Shown piece by piece: positions 23,792-35,903 of a stretch of 64,000 nt of DNA (its first letter is position 1; every line of letters starts with the position of its first letter). Below the pieces are notes generated by a model. It did not search any database. It was not told the origin of the DNA and was given only the letters and a program-made list of their open reading frames with translations. Made by a program: the position numbers and the translations under genes. Source of the stretch: Seriola aureovittata (lineage: Eukaryota; Chordata; Actinopteri; Carangiformes; Carangidae); NCBI RefSeq assembly GCF_021018895.1, contig NC_079371.1, forward strand, positions 8,617,501 to 8,681,500. Reading direction: 5' to 3'.

Positions 23792-25763
23792 GTAAGTTTG
23801 TTTGTTTCAATATTTTGTGGAGATAAACTCACTAAATTGCTCAAGGCATCTGAAGGTATTTCAACAAGTTCACATTACTTTAGCTGTTTATGTTTTTCAG
23901 TAAAAGAATGTGCCAAAGTTTGTTCTGCCACGGAATAAAAGCTTTTATAGGATTTGTTTTTTTAAACCATTTTTTTTACACATACAAAGTTCGTCACAAA
24001 ATAACTCCAGATAGAGTCACTGTCTCGCTGGTGTCATCTTTGAACATCTATGTGATAACTGAAGCATAAACACCAGCAAAAACATGCTCTGACTACATTT
24101 TTGCTTCAAATGTATTAAACAAATGTGCTGGTGTAAGGAAAGCAGGTTTAATTAGAGTGACTTTGTTATATTGTTGGAAATAGTCTGATACGGTAAATGC
24201 TGGTGTGTTTCTAAGACAGTGAGATGGTGATTTGTGACACATTTTCCGCTAACAATTGACTTAACTTTCTATTATCAGTGTAGTTTCCCCAACCTTAACC
24301 CAAGGTGACAAATAAGACAAAACTTTTACTAGCTGCTTTTGGAGTTGGGTGTCTCATTTAGATGGCACTGCCAACAACTTATTTTGTCATTTAGGAATGA
24401 AGTTGGCTGTATTTAGGTATGTGGTTGAACCAGGATTTTTTTTATGTGCATATTCTCCTCTTTTTCCTTCTGACCTGTATTGGTTTCTTTACAAGGAATC
24501 CCATTAAGAAAAAGCTGCCATGCTGGAGTAATTACACAAATGCTATATTTACCTAATAGGCCTGTATATGGCTATAGGGGAAACAAGTCTCTATAAAATA
24601 AAGTTTCCCATCCTAATGAGGGATTTCAGGGCAGGAGAGAATGCAAGTGTCTTATCCAAGGAGTCGAATTTCGTAATTACTGAATTTTTACTAGGTTAAA
24701 TAATAGAGTAATCATGAGCTAAGATGCCAGTAACAAGAACCAAGACTCCCATTTATAAAACAAGCAACACAACAACAAAATGTTACACTGGCGCAGATAT
24801 GATGATATGCAGAGATAAAATTGCTGAAAAAATGTTGCAATCTCTGGACAAATGGTATCAAGAAACTGTGAGTTGTTGTTCGTAGGAAAGGAAAAGCTAA
24901 TGTAACTCAGAGTTCACTATTTTCTCCGACGTTTCTCTGAACAATAGTTAGGGTATGCTGGATTTTGAAAGTTTTGCAATACTGGGGAATCCAGAGATGC
25001 AGAGTGCCTTTTGAAAATCAGAAACAAGCAACAGACTTTTGAGATTGAAGATGCAAAAGTTGATATGTTAAAAATGTGCAAATATAATTAAACTAAACTA
25101 GAAGAGAACCCTGCGCTTCCATGCAGAGCATAAACACATTCTGAACAGTATAGATGTTTGTTGGATCAGGTGAAGCTGAGGTTTTAAGGAGAGGTTCAAA
25201 TAATACTCACATACCCATATTTACACTGAAAGGTTATTTGCTCGTTGGAAACATTTCTCCTGTTCCAACTGGCCACAAAGAGATCCCCTCTTAAGGCGTG
25301 ATGCGTGTCCAGCCTGAACTAACTTGATGTGTCATAAATGGTGATTCCAACCATTCTGATATACGATCTGTTCAGAAATTGCTTAGGTTATGGGCTTTGA
25401 AAGGAGGCCAAAACAGCTGATCCCGGCTGACCACTGGTCCATCTCAAGGCAGAATCAATTCCAAGCGCGATTTATTGACTGCAGTGTAAACACGCAGCTG
25501 TCGGTAAATATCTCAAATGGACATTATTTCCATGAACCTTCTGTATACTGCTGTACGCTTCTGTGCCAGTCTAATCTTTAAAAAAAAAACAAAAAACCCT
25601 AACCCCAACAATATGCTAAGATCATTACTGATGTTGCTCTTGTTTGTCGTACTCGTCATATCTAAACGGCTGCACGTCTCTGTAGAATGTGACTCCTCGT
25701 GTCCTCTCAGCTGTCCTAATGACTTCAAGGGCTCTCCAACTCTTCTGCCTCAAGTGGCTCAAA

Positions 25764-25796
25764 TGTGTGTGTTTGTGTGTGTTTGTGTGTGTTTGT

Positions 25797-25838
<42 letters not shown>
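25764..25838. repeat. GT repeat with 10-bp register
   Basis: Four exact tandem copies of GTTTGTGTGT (25771-25810) precede a pure GT array to 25836. The TTT interruptions recur every 10 bp. Confidence 0.95.
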
Positions 25839-25840
<2 letters not shown>

Positions 25841-26213
25841 GCTGTAATAACTATAATCACCGTTGGCTGCATGCAGCTTCCCTCCTCATTCTGTTTTCAC
25901 CAGACCAGGAGATAAAAATACACTCCCGTCACAAACTACGCTGAGGAGTGGACAGAAGTTTATGCGTGCATGTGTTTGCATTTGTAAGTACTAATGCACT
26001 CTCAAATACAAACACAAACATGCATAAACTGTAACCATACTTGTCAGGACCTTGGTGGGTTTTGGAATTTATGTTTAGTTAATGTATCAGGTTAGGTTTG
26101 ATTGACATGTGATTATCTGAGCAAAACAAAGATAGAGAGAGAGAAAGAGAGAGAGAGCTTTATTTGCATCCTGAGCACTTGAGACAGGGTGACACGGACC
26201 AATAAAAAAGAGG

Positions 26214-26240
26214 CTGTGTGTGTGTGTGTGTGTGTGTGTT
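26214..26240. repeat. (TG)13 microsatellite
   Basis: A GT array in intron 2. Confidence 0.93.
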
Positions 26241-26393
26241 TGTATGTGAATGAGAGAGTGTGTTTGCATGTGGCGGGCCAGCAGCTTGTTTCATGTGGTT
26301 GGTGATAAACTGCTGTGACATTTCCCCACTCTAAATCTCTTCAAAAAATGGGAGGGAGATGGCTTGGGAAAGAGAGTGGATAGTCTGAGAAAG

Positions 26394-26420
26394 TGTGTAT
26401 ACACACACACACACACACAC
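26394..26420. repeat. (AC)n microsatellite with palindromic edge
   Basis: A CA array whose left edge forms the palindrome GTGTGTATACACAC. Confidence 0.92.
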
Positions 26421-26714
26421 GTTGTATGAAGGGATGGACAAAAGCAGTGTAGCCTTGACCCTCATCTGTAGTCAAACAAGTATTACTGTTACTTTATCAG
26501 ACCTCCCTCTCTCCTCTTTCTCACGCACACACGCATGTGAATACCTAGTTCTTCTCTTGGTCGCTTAACCCTTACATACACCCCATGTGAAAAGTTTACA
26601 TGTAGGAAAATGCTTTTAACCTTCCCCCCAGGAAAGTCCAATAACTATAACTGCAGGAAAAAGTAGTCCTTGATGTCCATGCTTACTTATAAGCTTGTAA
26701 TTATTCATAATTAC

Positions 26715-26767
26715 CCATCCATCCATTAGCTATACCGCTTATCCTTGAGGGTTGTGGGGAGGGGGGG
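26715..26767 (-). mobile_element. Short LINE/SINE 3'-tail fragment
   Basis: It reads CCATCCATCCATTAGCTATA followed by CCGCTTATCC. On the minus strand this is a GGATAAGCGG ... ATGGATGG tail, which I recognise from memory as the 3' end of a common fish retroposon. Only about 50 bp is recognisable, followed by a G-rich run. No body or TSD was found. Confidence 0.5.
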
Positions 26768-28424
26768 TCAGTGTGGTGGTTGCCCATTACATGTGATCTG
26801 ACTTCTATTCAAAATGTCAACCAAACCTATAATTTCCAGCACATACTCAATATAATTATATCATATCAATTGTATTTTCAACTGCTAGCTGATTGGGTTG
26901 TACATTAATGCCTCAATAATCATAGAATACAGAGATGAAAATTTCTTAATTGATCTTGATTGGGGTGATTTGTTTGTATTTTAAATCCTCAATTTTATTG
27001 TATGACCTCATCAAAACATCTTAACCAGACTACCTGCTGTAATCTGATTAAACATTTATTTGTACAGAAATGCTCGATCCAGTCCAGCAGTCTGAATATT
27101 CTTTAATATGAGCGATCAGATCGCATTGCTGTAATCAAAGGCACAGCTTGTCTCTGCATGCATACTGCATGTGCCACACTTAGCGTAATATCTTTGGCAG
27201 CCTTACGTTGCAAGATTTCTTCCAGATTGTTGGCGAAATTGAGTAATTCCAAACAAATTTAGATGTAGGTGAAAACTTGTGCTTGATATTGAACATTTGG
27301 CTGGGGAAAATGAATGTGGTTTCATCCATTATGTGTAAACAACAAGTGAAGTTAATATCCCCTGAAGTATTTCCTTATTTCCTTCAGAGGCCAAGTGCTT
27401 GGAGTTTGCCATAAGGTAGCGTGACATCATTATGCTTTTTCTAATGGTTGCTAAGACTTTCTAATACGGTTGAATGAAAGAGTTATTAGACACACCAGGC
27501 CCCACACACATGAAATCATTACATGTTTTCTCTCTTTTCTCCATCTCTCTGTTGATGACTAATGCCTGATACAGACCAATATAAAAACAGTACCTCATCT
27601 GAACAATATGCCAGCATCAACTCCCAGCACCATGTGTTTGGCTTATGATTCCTGGCCTTTCTAAACTTCATTCAATAAATCAGCATGTGGTTGATCTCTC
27701 ATTTGGACAAATAAACTCTGATAGTTACTCAAAGTTATGTCTTAATTTAACTTTCTCTTCAGTTTGCAAGATATGTATTTCTCTCAGCATGGTGAAAGTG
27801 CAGATACACTGGAGTAAACACGCTGGATTAATGTGGGCTGGACTGTAAAGTGTGACTGATGGGCTGGAGTCAGGACTGTGAGCATGTTTGTGTGTGTGTT
27901 TGGGTATGCTTGCTACCAGTGCGTAACTACGTACCTGTGTTTACACTTTTACATGTTTACATACATATCTGACATTGCTCATTAGTCCATCTGTATGTCT
28001 ATGCTTTTTCCGTACACTATTTCCTCCTGTCAGTGTGTTTGCCTTTTTTTGTGCGTGTAACCTCGATCAAGTCTGCTGGATGTACACAGCTGATTATTTT
28101 TTATTTCTCACCAATTTCCACTAAATATTTTTTGATTTTTGAAAACTGTTTTAAGCTAATTTCCTCCAGGAGCTATGCACACAAGATGTCATTTTTCCTG
28201 CTTCTCGTTATACTAACCAAAGAACCTGTTGTAATATGGAGTGGTTTTACTGCATATGGCATTTTTAAAATCAAACATTTTACCCATTTTTTTGTGTAAT
28301 CGATATTTTTTACCCTATACATATTTTATACTGGTAAATGCCCTTTTTTCTTTTTAATGAATACGTTTGAGTGTGTGTGTCTGAGTCTGTAATCTTTCAG
28401 CCAAGTGCATATTTCTGTCCAACA

Positions 28425-28427
<3 letters not shown>

Positions 28428-28478
<51 letters not shown>
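28428..28478. repeat. (GT)25 microsatellite
   Basis: A pure GT array of about 51 bp in intron 2. Confidence 0.97.
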
Positions 28479-28481
<3 letters not shown>

Positions 28482-28639
28482 TGTAAAGAGTCAGTATGAC
28501 AGGCCATGGATTAATGGCTGTAATGCAGCTGCATGTCTAAACATTTTTCTTTGAAAGAATATTTAAAAGAAGGTCATGCCAAAACAATTCAAAGTCCACA
28601 TGGCAGGCCAGACAGTGTCTCTTTTTGATACATCTTCTT

Positions 28640-28726
28640 TAGTCTCTTTTGGCTCTGTCTTTCTTTTTTTCTCTCTCGCTCTATCCGTCTTGTCGTTCTG
28701 CGACTCTTTATTTTTGCATCTCTATT

Positions 28727-28761
<35 letters not shown>

Positions 28762-28870
28762 CCTCTCACTGCCTCCTTTCTCCCCCTTTCCTTTCACTTC
28801 TTCACTCCTCTCTTCCTCCACCTCTCACATTAGCCACTCTCTTCCGTTGATCTCCTCCTCCTGCCTCTGA
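28640..28870. repeat. CT-rich simple sequence
   Basis: A pyrimidine-rich tract with a pure (CT)10 core at 28741-28760. Confidence 0.85.
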
Positions 28871-29585
28871 AGAGATGTCACTCTTAACATCCTCAGACAG
28901 AAAGTATAAACACACATATCTGCGGAGATGTTCTCTCTCCTCTTTCTCTGTCCCATCTGGAAAATCTTAGATTGCCCCAAAAAACATTACAGCACACACA
29001 CACAGACACAGCTGAGAGGGAAAAAGAGGAATATGTGTTACACTGGGAGCACCATTGGAAAGGCAGAAGAGAAATGGAGAAGATATCCATTGAGGGATGG
29101 AAGAGAAATGGCTTGTTAATTGTTTGTTTTGGCTCGCTGGATTGTGACATTTGTGAAATGCTGCGTGTCTTAAACTTTTTAAACTTTTTCTTCACGCCAG
29201 ATTCATTTGTTCGGCACACTGATTGCTTGTTTATACAACAATTTTTTTAAAAAGTGCAAGTGCCTCTCTCCATGTTTGAAATATCTGTAAGTCTCTCGGC
29301 CAAACAGCTGATGTTGCCATTTTCCGTGGCCAGAAAATGAGGTTTATCTGGTGTGAACCTGGGGAAATTGGCTGTGAATAGAAACTCCTAAATGAAATTG
29401 TAGCATTTTAAAGAAAAATGTACTGCAACTATGTAAAGTTAATGATCACTCTTATTGACTCCTCAGATGCTGACAGTTATTCCTACCTTATCTTGACTGT
29501 TATTCCCTCAAGACTCTGAGGGATTTCTTTAAAAATGATAGTAACTACTGTTGTTCTCTCTGTCTCTCTGTGTCTGTCACTGTAG

Positions 29586-29657
29586 TCATCTGGAGGACAA
29601 CCAAATCAGTGTTATCGAGAGAGGAGCCTTCCAAGACCTCAGGCTGCTGGAGAGACT
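29586..29657 (+). CDS. slit3: slit3 exon 3 (LRR 2)
   Basis: Exactly 72 nt, encoding residues 88-111, with the first leucine codon completed from exon 2. It carries [18 protein letters not shown], then RLLER. The [16 protein letters not shown] wording matches vertebrate Slit3 as I remember it better than Slit1 or Slit2, which have QLMEN at this place. This is the main basis for the paralogue call. The donor is CT|GTAAGT and the introns on both sides are phase 2. It forms the second leucine-rich repeat of domain D1. Confidence 0.96.
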
Positions 29658-32600
29658 GTAAGTACTACATCTACTACACTGTCTCGTGTGTGAATAAGAC
29701 ACAGAGCCAGAGCAAGTATTTTATGCATGAAAAACACCCCCAGCAGGCTACAAACAAAATATGCACGCCTGTAAACACACATTCACACACATACAGATGT
29801 TTGACTTTCTACTGCTATTTTTCCCTTTTGCCAAACACATACACACATATTCGACTTCCTGCTGCTGTGTCCTGTCCATTTTGTAAAGCATATACTCACA
29901 GAGTGTACCTGGATGATGCCCAAGTCTATCCACTTCACAGGCTACCTTGGAATCTCTCATGGATATCGCTTTGTTCCGTGTGTGTGTGAGTGTGTGTCCG
30001 TCAGTTCACACCAGGGCTCTAGTCAATAGGGTCGAGGTGTGAGTGCACAACACAACACTTCCCATATGCACACCTGCGTGTTTATGACTCCGGGTTAGAG
30101 GGATGACAGACAGGCAGCTTTTGCAGGAAGACGGGCTTCCATGTTTTTTCTGCTGTACAGAGTGTTTATGATCCTGTAGCATGAGACAAGAACACAGAGC
30201 ACCACACTGTGTGTTGTCAGATGTTATCTCTTGAAAAATTGGCCAGATTTTATAGCTGTTTTTTATAGGCGGCTTTTCAGGTGATGTAACACACCTTCTG
30301 GCTGCCATAATTGAGGTCTTCAACTGATGGGAGCAGCATTTCTAAACTTAGGTCTTGGCTATCGTAGCAGTGTTGAATTGACATTGTTGTGTTAGGACTT
30401 GGCCTGGATTTTTCGTCATTGATATGTCGGTCAGATTTCATTGGCTATCTCAGTTTTTAATTAGCCTCTGTCTCTCCACAGTTTAATAAATTCAGCTGCA
30501 GTAACTTTGCTGTGTGACTCCAACATGTGGCGAGTTCTGTACGGTTCTCTCTCCTTTTCACAGCACACCATATTGATCTGGAGATTTTAAGAGTAAAAGT
30601 CCCCTTGACAGTTGGATGTTAACATGTACAGTGGCAGAAAAACATACAGAAAGTCAGAATCACTTCAGGTGACAGTAAACTTCACTCACACTGCACAGAG
30701 ATGTTGAGTGGCAGCAACATGTGTATCTTGTCTTTAGATGGAGATCACACGTCTGATAGGGAAAGCGTGAGGTGACGTGCTGCTTTAATGTTAAAAGCCT
30801 CTTTAAAGCAGTGTGTCAGGGAGGGTCAGAGGTTGAGGTGAGAGAGGGAGGGAGAGATTAGGTGGGAAAACAGTTGTCTATCACACAAGAGATGGCAGTC
30901 ATTTGTGTAAGTCATTTGAAAATATAATTTTGTGCAACTCTAACATGTATTGGATTGTAGACTCAGGTTGCATGTCAAAATAAAATACATCACACAGTGT
31001 ACGGGATGAAGACGACAATGAGCTCTCTCTGGTTTAGAAGAAAAAAAAAAAGACTACTGTACTGTTGGGGCTTTTTTTTTTTTTTACTTTACTGATAGTG
31101 AAATGCTTTTTAAAATGCCTAGCTGACAGGACCTCTGATGTTATGCCTGTCAGGGTGAGAGGTCAAAGGTGAGAGATCCTGGTGCTGAGTCTGTGTGATT
31201 TATGGAGTCACAATGTGAAAAACATGGGGTTTATGTCGACATTTCCTTGGGCAAAGACATTCATTTATGTCAACGCATGAATTATAAAGTCATGTTTGGG
31301 CCTTTCACCTTATTGGGTAATTGGAAAGAAACAAAAAGGGACTCAGAGGTTGCCTGAAATAGAAAATTCAATGATTTTTACTGCTTTATAATGTTTTTAC
31401 TCATGGATAATTTGCAAAGAAAACACACGCTTTTTCAAGAGATTTTTAATTTATTTTTTCTCACATAAAATATACCAAACTTCAGAATTTTGAGGCGGTA
31501 ACCCAGTGAAATTAGTTCCCTCCAGTCTCCAAACCATTTTCTTTTGGACTTTATTGGGATTCTGACTAATAGATATAATTTTCCAAATTTAAAAATATAG
31601 TGCCCGTAGACTTGTGGGTTGGTAATATTTCAAAGGTTCCAAGTAGAAGAAACTCGTCATTATTATGTGAATACACACAAAGGATTCTTCTCTTGAAAAC
31701 CATAACTGTTTTGTGAGCGAATGTCTTAAAATGACTCATAACTGTAATAGTAGGCGGTCACGGGCTTTACTTTCGTACCAGCAGTTATTTTCTAGGAGCA
31801 GGGGTCAATTATTTCAAATGGTGGATATCTCTTTTTGGACAGCAGCTCTCTTTCCATCGGAGCTCACAGGAGTCAGGGTCTTATTATCATTATCACAGGG
31901 GTTAAAAGGTTGGTGTCTGTGTCTTCTCCGGCACAGATTCTACTTTGTGACCCCGCGACCCCTCCGCCCTCCTTTTCTTTGCTTTTTCCCCTCCGCGCCT
32001 CGTTTCTCAGCCAAATGCTTTGGTAGCTTGATAACACTTTCACTCCCTCTCCTCACACTGTCCTCATCTATCTCTGCTGCGGCCAACCCCGCCCTCCTTC
32101 TGCGCACACACACACACACACACACGCACACAAACACACACAAGCAGACACTTCTTTTACCCTTACACACTTCATCTCTTTCTCTTCACACACACGTCTT
32201 TCTGTTGGTCGACACCACCTTTTTTTTTTCTCTCACTCCATCTTCTTCTGCCTCTCATTCCTTTGTAAATAACTGCCATGTGTTCATTTCATGCTCAGTT
32301 CAACCTACTTATACATGCAATGGTATTTTATGTGTCAAGTATAAGACAGCATCCGGTACAAGAAGGTTTTCGCTTCATCTTACTTTAGAAACTTAAAAAC
32401 CATGCAGGAAAAAAAAGTATTTTTTGCTACCCCTCAGGAAATCAATGAAAAGCAGCCAATCCCACTGTTGCTGTCATATATCTGAACGTAGAGATAAATA
32501 CTGATGTATTCCTTCTGGCACCCAACTAGTTGCTGAGCTCTTGGTACCTTTCTCCTGATTCACTTTTTTGTCAATTCTTTTTCCACATTTTGTCGTCTTT

Positions 32601-33187
32601 TACACATGTAATCAATCAGTTGACTTTTTTCATCTGAGGAGCCTCGCGTAGTTTATGACGTGGGGTTGTTTTTGTTGGCTGCACGCACCTGAAACCACTT
32701 GTCGAAAAGCCCAGGTTCAAGAGCGCAAAGCCTTTCACATTTGTTTATCTCAGCCAGTATTAGTGAGGCTAATACAGGATGGATACGCTATCAGTTTAGA
32801 TTCATGAGAAAAATAAATCAAGGACGACTTCTTGGGCAAAGCTCCTGCATTTTGTGCATTTTTTTGTGCAATCAGAAAAATTTAGGTCAGTAAGACGAAA
32901 CGTATTTTTTCCATTTCGATACACAGTAGTGCACCTGGCTCTCTCTCTGAATTTAAGAATTGATGATGCCGTCTTCTTTTCATAAAGCCTCAAACCAGAT
33001 GAAGAATTTTACCAGAATGCATTGTGTCTAGGGTTTTTGTATTGAACATATCGTTCAACTTTGCGGAGATGACTGGAAGACGCCGGGAGCCCAGACTTGG
33101 TCCTTCTCTCACTCCCAGGTCAAAGCACATGCGGGAATGATAGTGATAACTGGCTTTAGAGAGCTTACAGCATGATAACCTGTAACC

Positions 33188-33273
<86 letters not shown>

Positions 33274-33481
33274 ATGATAACCTGTAGGTCATGATCACAG
33301 GGAAGCAGACAGACTTTCCCATGAGTTTCACCTTTGATCTATGAACCCACTGACATTCAAGGTGATGCTCTCGGCTGGGTGCTGATAGTTCAGTCAACAC
33401 AAAAGCATGAATCTGTGTGATTTATTAGCGTGCGTTCATGTTCATAAGGTTTACAATGTATTTTACTTTCTTCCTCTGCAG
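29658..33481 (+). other. slit3: slit3 intron 3 (3.8 kb)
   Basis: It runs from a GTAAGT donor to a CTTCCTCTGCAG acceptor. Most of it is unremarkable AT-rich sequence. It holds A and T runs near 31.05 kb, a pyrimidine-rich block at about 31.93-32.25 kb with a short CA array (32105-32125), and the long CA array at 33189-33267. I see no gene in 29660-33180. A 227-codon open frame from 31713 starts at GTG and is mostly low-complexity. Confidence 0.93.
33189..33267. repeat. (AC)39 microsatellite flanked by 13-bp direct repeat
   Basis: A pure AC array of 79 bp about 215 bp upstream of exon 4. ATGATAACCTGTA occurs at 33172-33184 and again at 33274-33286, so the array sits between two copies of a 13-bp sequence. 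Confidence 0.95.
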
Positions 33482-33553
33482 TCGTCTGAACCGAAACAAA
33501 CTCCAGTTTCTCCCAGAGCTTCTCTTCCAGTCCAACCCCAAACTAGGACGACT
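33482..33553 (+). CDS. slit3: slit3 exon 4 (LRR 3)
   Basis: Exactly 72 nt, encoding residues 112-135, then CT of the next leucine codon. The peptide contains RLNRNKLQFLPELLFQSNPK, the third leucine-rich repeat. NKLQ.LPELLFQS.PKL agrees with remembered Slit3 rather than Slit2 (NHLQLFPELLF). The acceptor is CTTCCTCTGCAG|T and the donor is CT|GTGAGT, the only GTGAGT among the four donors. The coding region continues beyond the window; full-length Slit proteins are about 1,500 residues, so only roughly 9% is present here. Confidence 0.96.
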
Positions 33554-34061
33554 GTGAGTACACCTTTCTTGTTTTTCCATCTCTCCGTTCAACGGTTCAA
33601 CTCTCCCATCTCTCTCCGACTCTGCCTCCATCACTCTTTCTCTCTCTCCCCTTTTCTGTCTCTTTTGATGTGTTACCTGATCCATTTGAAAGCACAGTCA
33701 CGGTGCAATGTCAGAACTTTTATCCGGGTTGAGGGTTCAAGTCCCGCGCCAGGTGACACAGTACTGCACCGTGCTCCTGTTGAGAGGTTGAAAATGAGCA
33801 TGTGTGTGTGTCAGATGTGTGTGTATGTGTGTGCGGGTCTGCATGCGTGCGTGCACTATTTTAAGAGGTGAAAGTGTGCCTGGAGTGAATGTTTTTCTTG
33901 GACCGGTGAAGAATTTTTATTCGGGAATATGGAGTTTTCCCAGAGTATTCAGAGTGTAACAGCAGGTCACACTGATGCAGAGAAGCCTCCCACTTGCCCT
34001 CCTTCTTTCTCTTTTTCATCTCACATTCCCAGACATACTCCCTTCTCCTCTCTCCTTTTCT

Positions 34062-34086
34062 ATCTCTCTCTCTCTCTCTCTCTCTC
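34062..34086. repeat. (CT)12 microsatellite
   Basis: A pure CT array inside a wider pyrimidine-rich tract. Confidence 0.95.
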
Positions 34087-34609
34087 CATTTCTGTGTTTT
34101 AGTCCCTGAGGTGCACCCACCCTGTCTCCTGTTCTTCCCATGTGCGCACTCTGTCTGCACTCTTTCTTTCCACTCAGGTTTTCTATTTGTCTTATCCTCA
34201 GAGAGTCTCCGTCAGCTCGGGCTGAAGGTTGAAACACCTTCTAAACTTTATAGCTGTTTATATTGGGCTGCCTTCAAGTGAAGCTCGAGGTGGACTGTGT
34301 GTGTGCGTGTCACTAGTGCTTGCTTGCTTTGTTTGTGTCCGCCATCATTGTTGTCTGCGTTCTTGAACTGAAATGTCATGTATGTATATGAGTATGCAGG
34401 CATACATTATATTGGTACACTTGTGTACACTTGTGTTTCGTGGTTCTTAAGGACAGGGAACACCAGCACTGGGACATTAAACTTCTCACTTCTCTTTTAT
34501 AATGTTTCCATGAGGCAGAACACCTTGGAAGCTACTGAAACCCCTCTGTGTTGAAAAAGCATGTTCCTCTGTGTATGGCCTTTTTGTGTTTTTGACATTA
34601 CTCAAGTTT

Positions 34610-34612
<3 letters not shown>

Positions 34613-34642
<30 letters not shown>

Positions 34643-34705
34643 GGATAGATGGATGGATGGATGGATGGATAGATACTTTATTTATCCCAGAGGGGAAATT
34701 CATGT
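34613..34705 (-). mobile_element. Tetranucleotide array plus retroposon 3'-tail
   Basis: A (GATA)n array passing into (GGAT)n (34613-34672) is followed by ACTTTATTTATCCCAGAGG and GGAAATTC. On the minus strand this is an AATAAAGT-containing tail running into tetranucleotide repeats, a 3'-end form I know from fish LINE/SINE copies. The family is not assigned. Confidence 0.55.
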
Positions 34706-35864
34706 ATTTTAAAAAAAAAATTTATTCAGGTATTTAACATGATCAAAAAACAAAATAGACCAACAAGAACTAAATAGAATACTTCATGGAGAGGCTGTTG
34801 AGCCGGTCTGAAAAGTTTGCTTCTTCACTGAGGTCGGCAGCTATGGTCATGTTGGGTTTGTAACAGTTTAAGTGGTTTCCAATTGCAAACCAGAGTCACT
34901 GCAGTCAGAATGTGTCAGAATGTCCAAAGATACTGTATGTCTGAAATGATTGCTGATTGATTGGAGAGAGATTTTGAAATGAATCATGAAACCTAGGCGA
35001 CATCACATCTTCTATCCACAGTATGATTCTTCCAACATTACTCAAACTCTCAAACTTTTTCCCATCAAGGACCCCTGACCTGAAACAAATTAGACCACTG
35101 GCCCCCATCTGATAAGATTTTAGCTTTAAGATGTTTTATTACAGAAAGTGTTTGAAACCCGTGACCAAAATAGTCATACATTCTGTCAGGATGGAATTAT
35201 AGTGAAAATAAATTATTCCCCTTTTTGCTGGGGACCCCAGGAACCCCCTCAAGGACCTCTGGAACCACTGATCTACAGTAAATAATAGATCATCGCTGTC
35301 TAGTGAAAACTGTGCATCAGCATATTTTGTTATTAAAATGTTCTTTTGTGGGTTCAGGTCACTCTCATACACCTCAGGCAAAAAAAACCCACGAAAAACT
35401 AATTGAATTTTTCAAAAAACACACTCAGTCATTAACCTTAAAACAATTCTATTTTTCTAATCTCAAGAAAAGTTATTATTTTAGGAACACATGGTACAGT
35501 GACATTATGCTCTTTAGGCTTGCAATCTATTAAAATGTTTTGTATTGGGGAAATTTTCTCTTTCACAGATGTGGTTTGTATTTTCTGTCACACTTTCTCA
35601 ATGTGACCTCCTGCGTTGGCAGGAAAGCCACAGGAAGATGAAATCTTCTCGGTGGGGTGCACACTGTGAATCCTCTATTTAAAACTCGGGACAGACCGAT
35701 CGTGTGTTTCATATATTTGTGGTGATGTGTGATGTATTGCCGAAGACAGCAAAGTAGACTGTTAAGGCGGAAAGCAAACATTCATTTACGTCAACTGCGG
35801 CTTGCTGGATCACACACAGTCAAGACCCATCATGTGAACATCAGGGACACACAGTGACAGATGC

Positions 35865-35865
<1 letters not shown>

Positions 35866-35902
<37 letters not shown>
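35866..35902. repeat. (AC)18 microsatellite
   Basis: A pure CA array. Confidence 0.96.

Positions 35903-35903
<1 letters not shown>

Larger units (their letters stand above)
23792..29585 (+). other. slit3: slit3 intron 2 (5.8 kb)
   Basis: It has a GTAAGT donor and a CACTGTAG acceptor after a clear CT-rich tract (about 29552-29580). Contents: a 10-bp-register GT repeat at 25764-25838, CA/GT arrays at 26214 and 26401, a LINE-type tail fragment at 26715-26767, a GT array at 28428-28478 and a CT-rich tract at 28640-28870. The stretches 23800-25750 and 26770-28420 show no gene. The block around 27030-27260 looks non-repetitive and carries a palindromic homeodomain motif. Confidence 0.93.

Noticed and set aside
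31713..32396. 227-codon open frame on the + strand, the longest in the window
   Set aside because: It starts at GTG, not ATG, passes through CA repeats and CT-rich DNA, and matches no family I know. It lies in slit3 intron 3.
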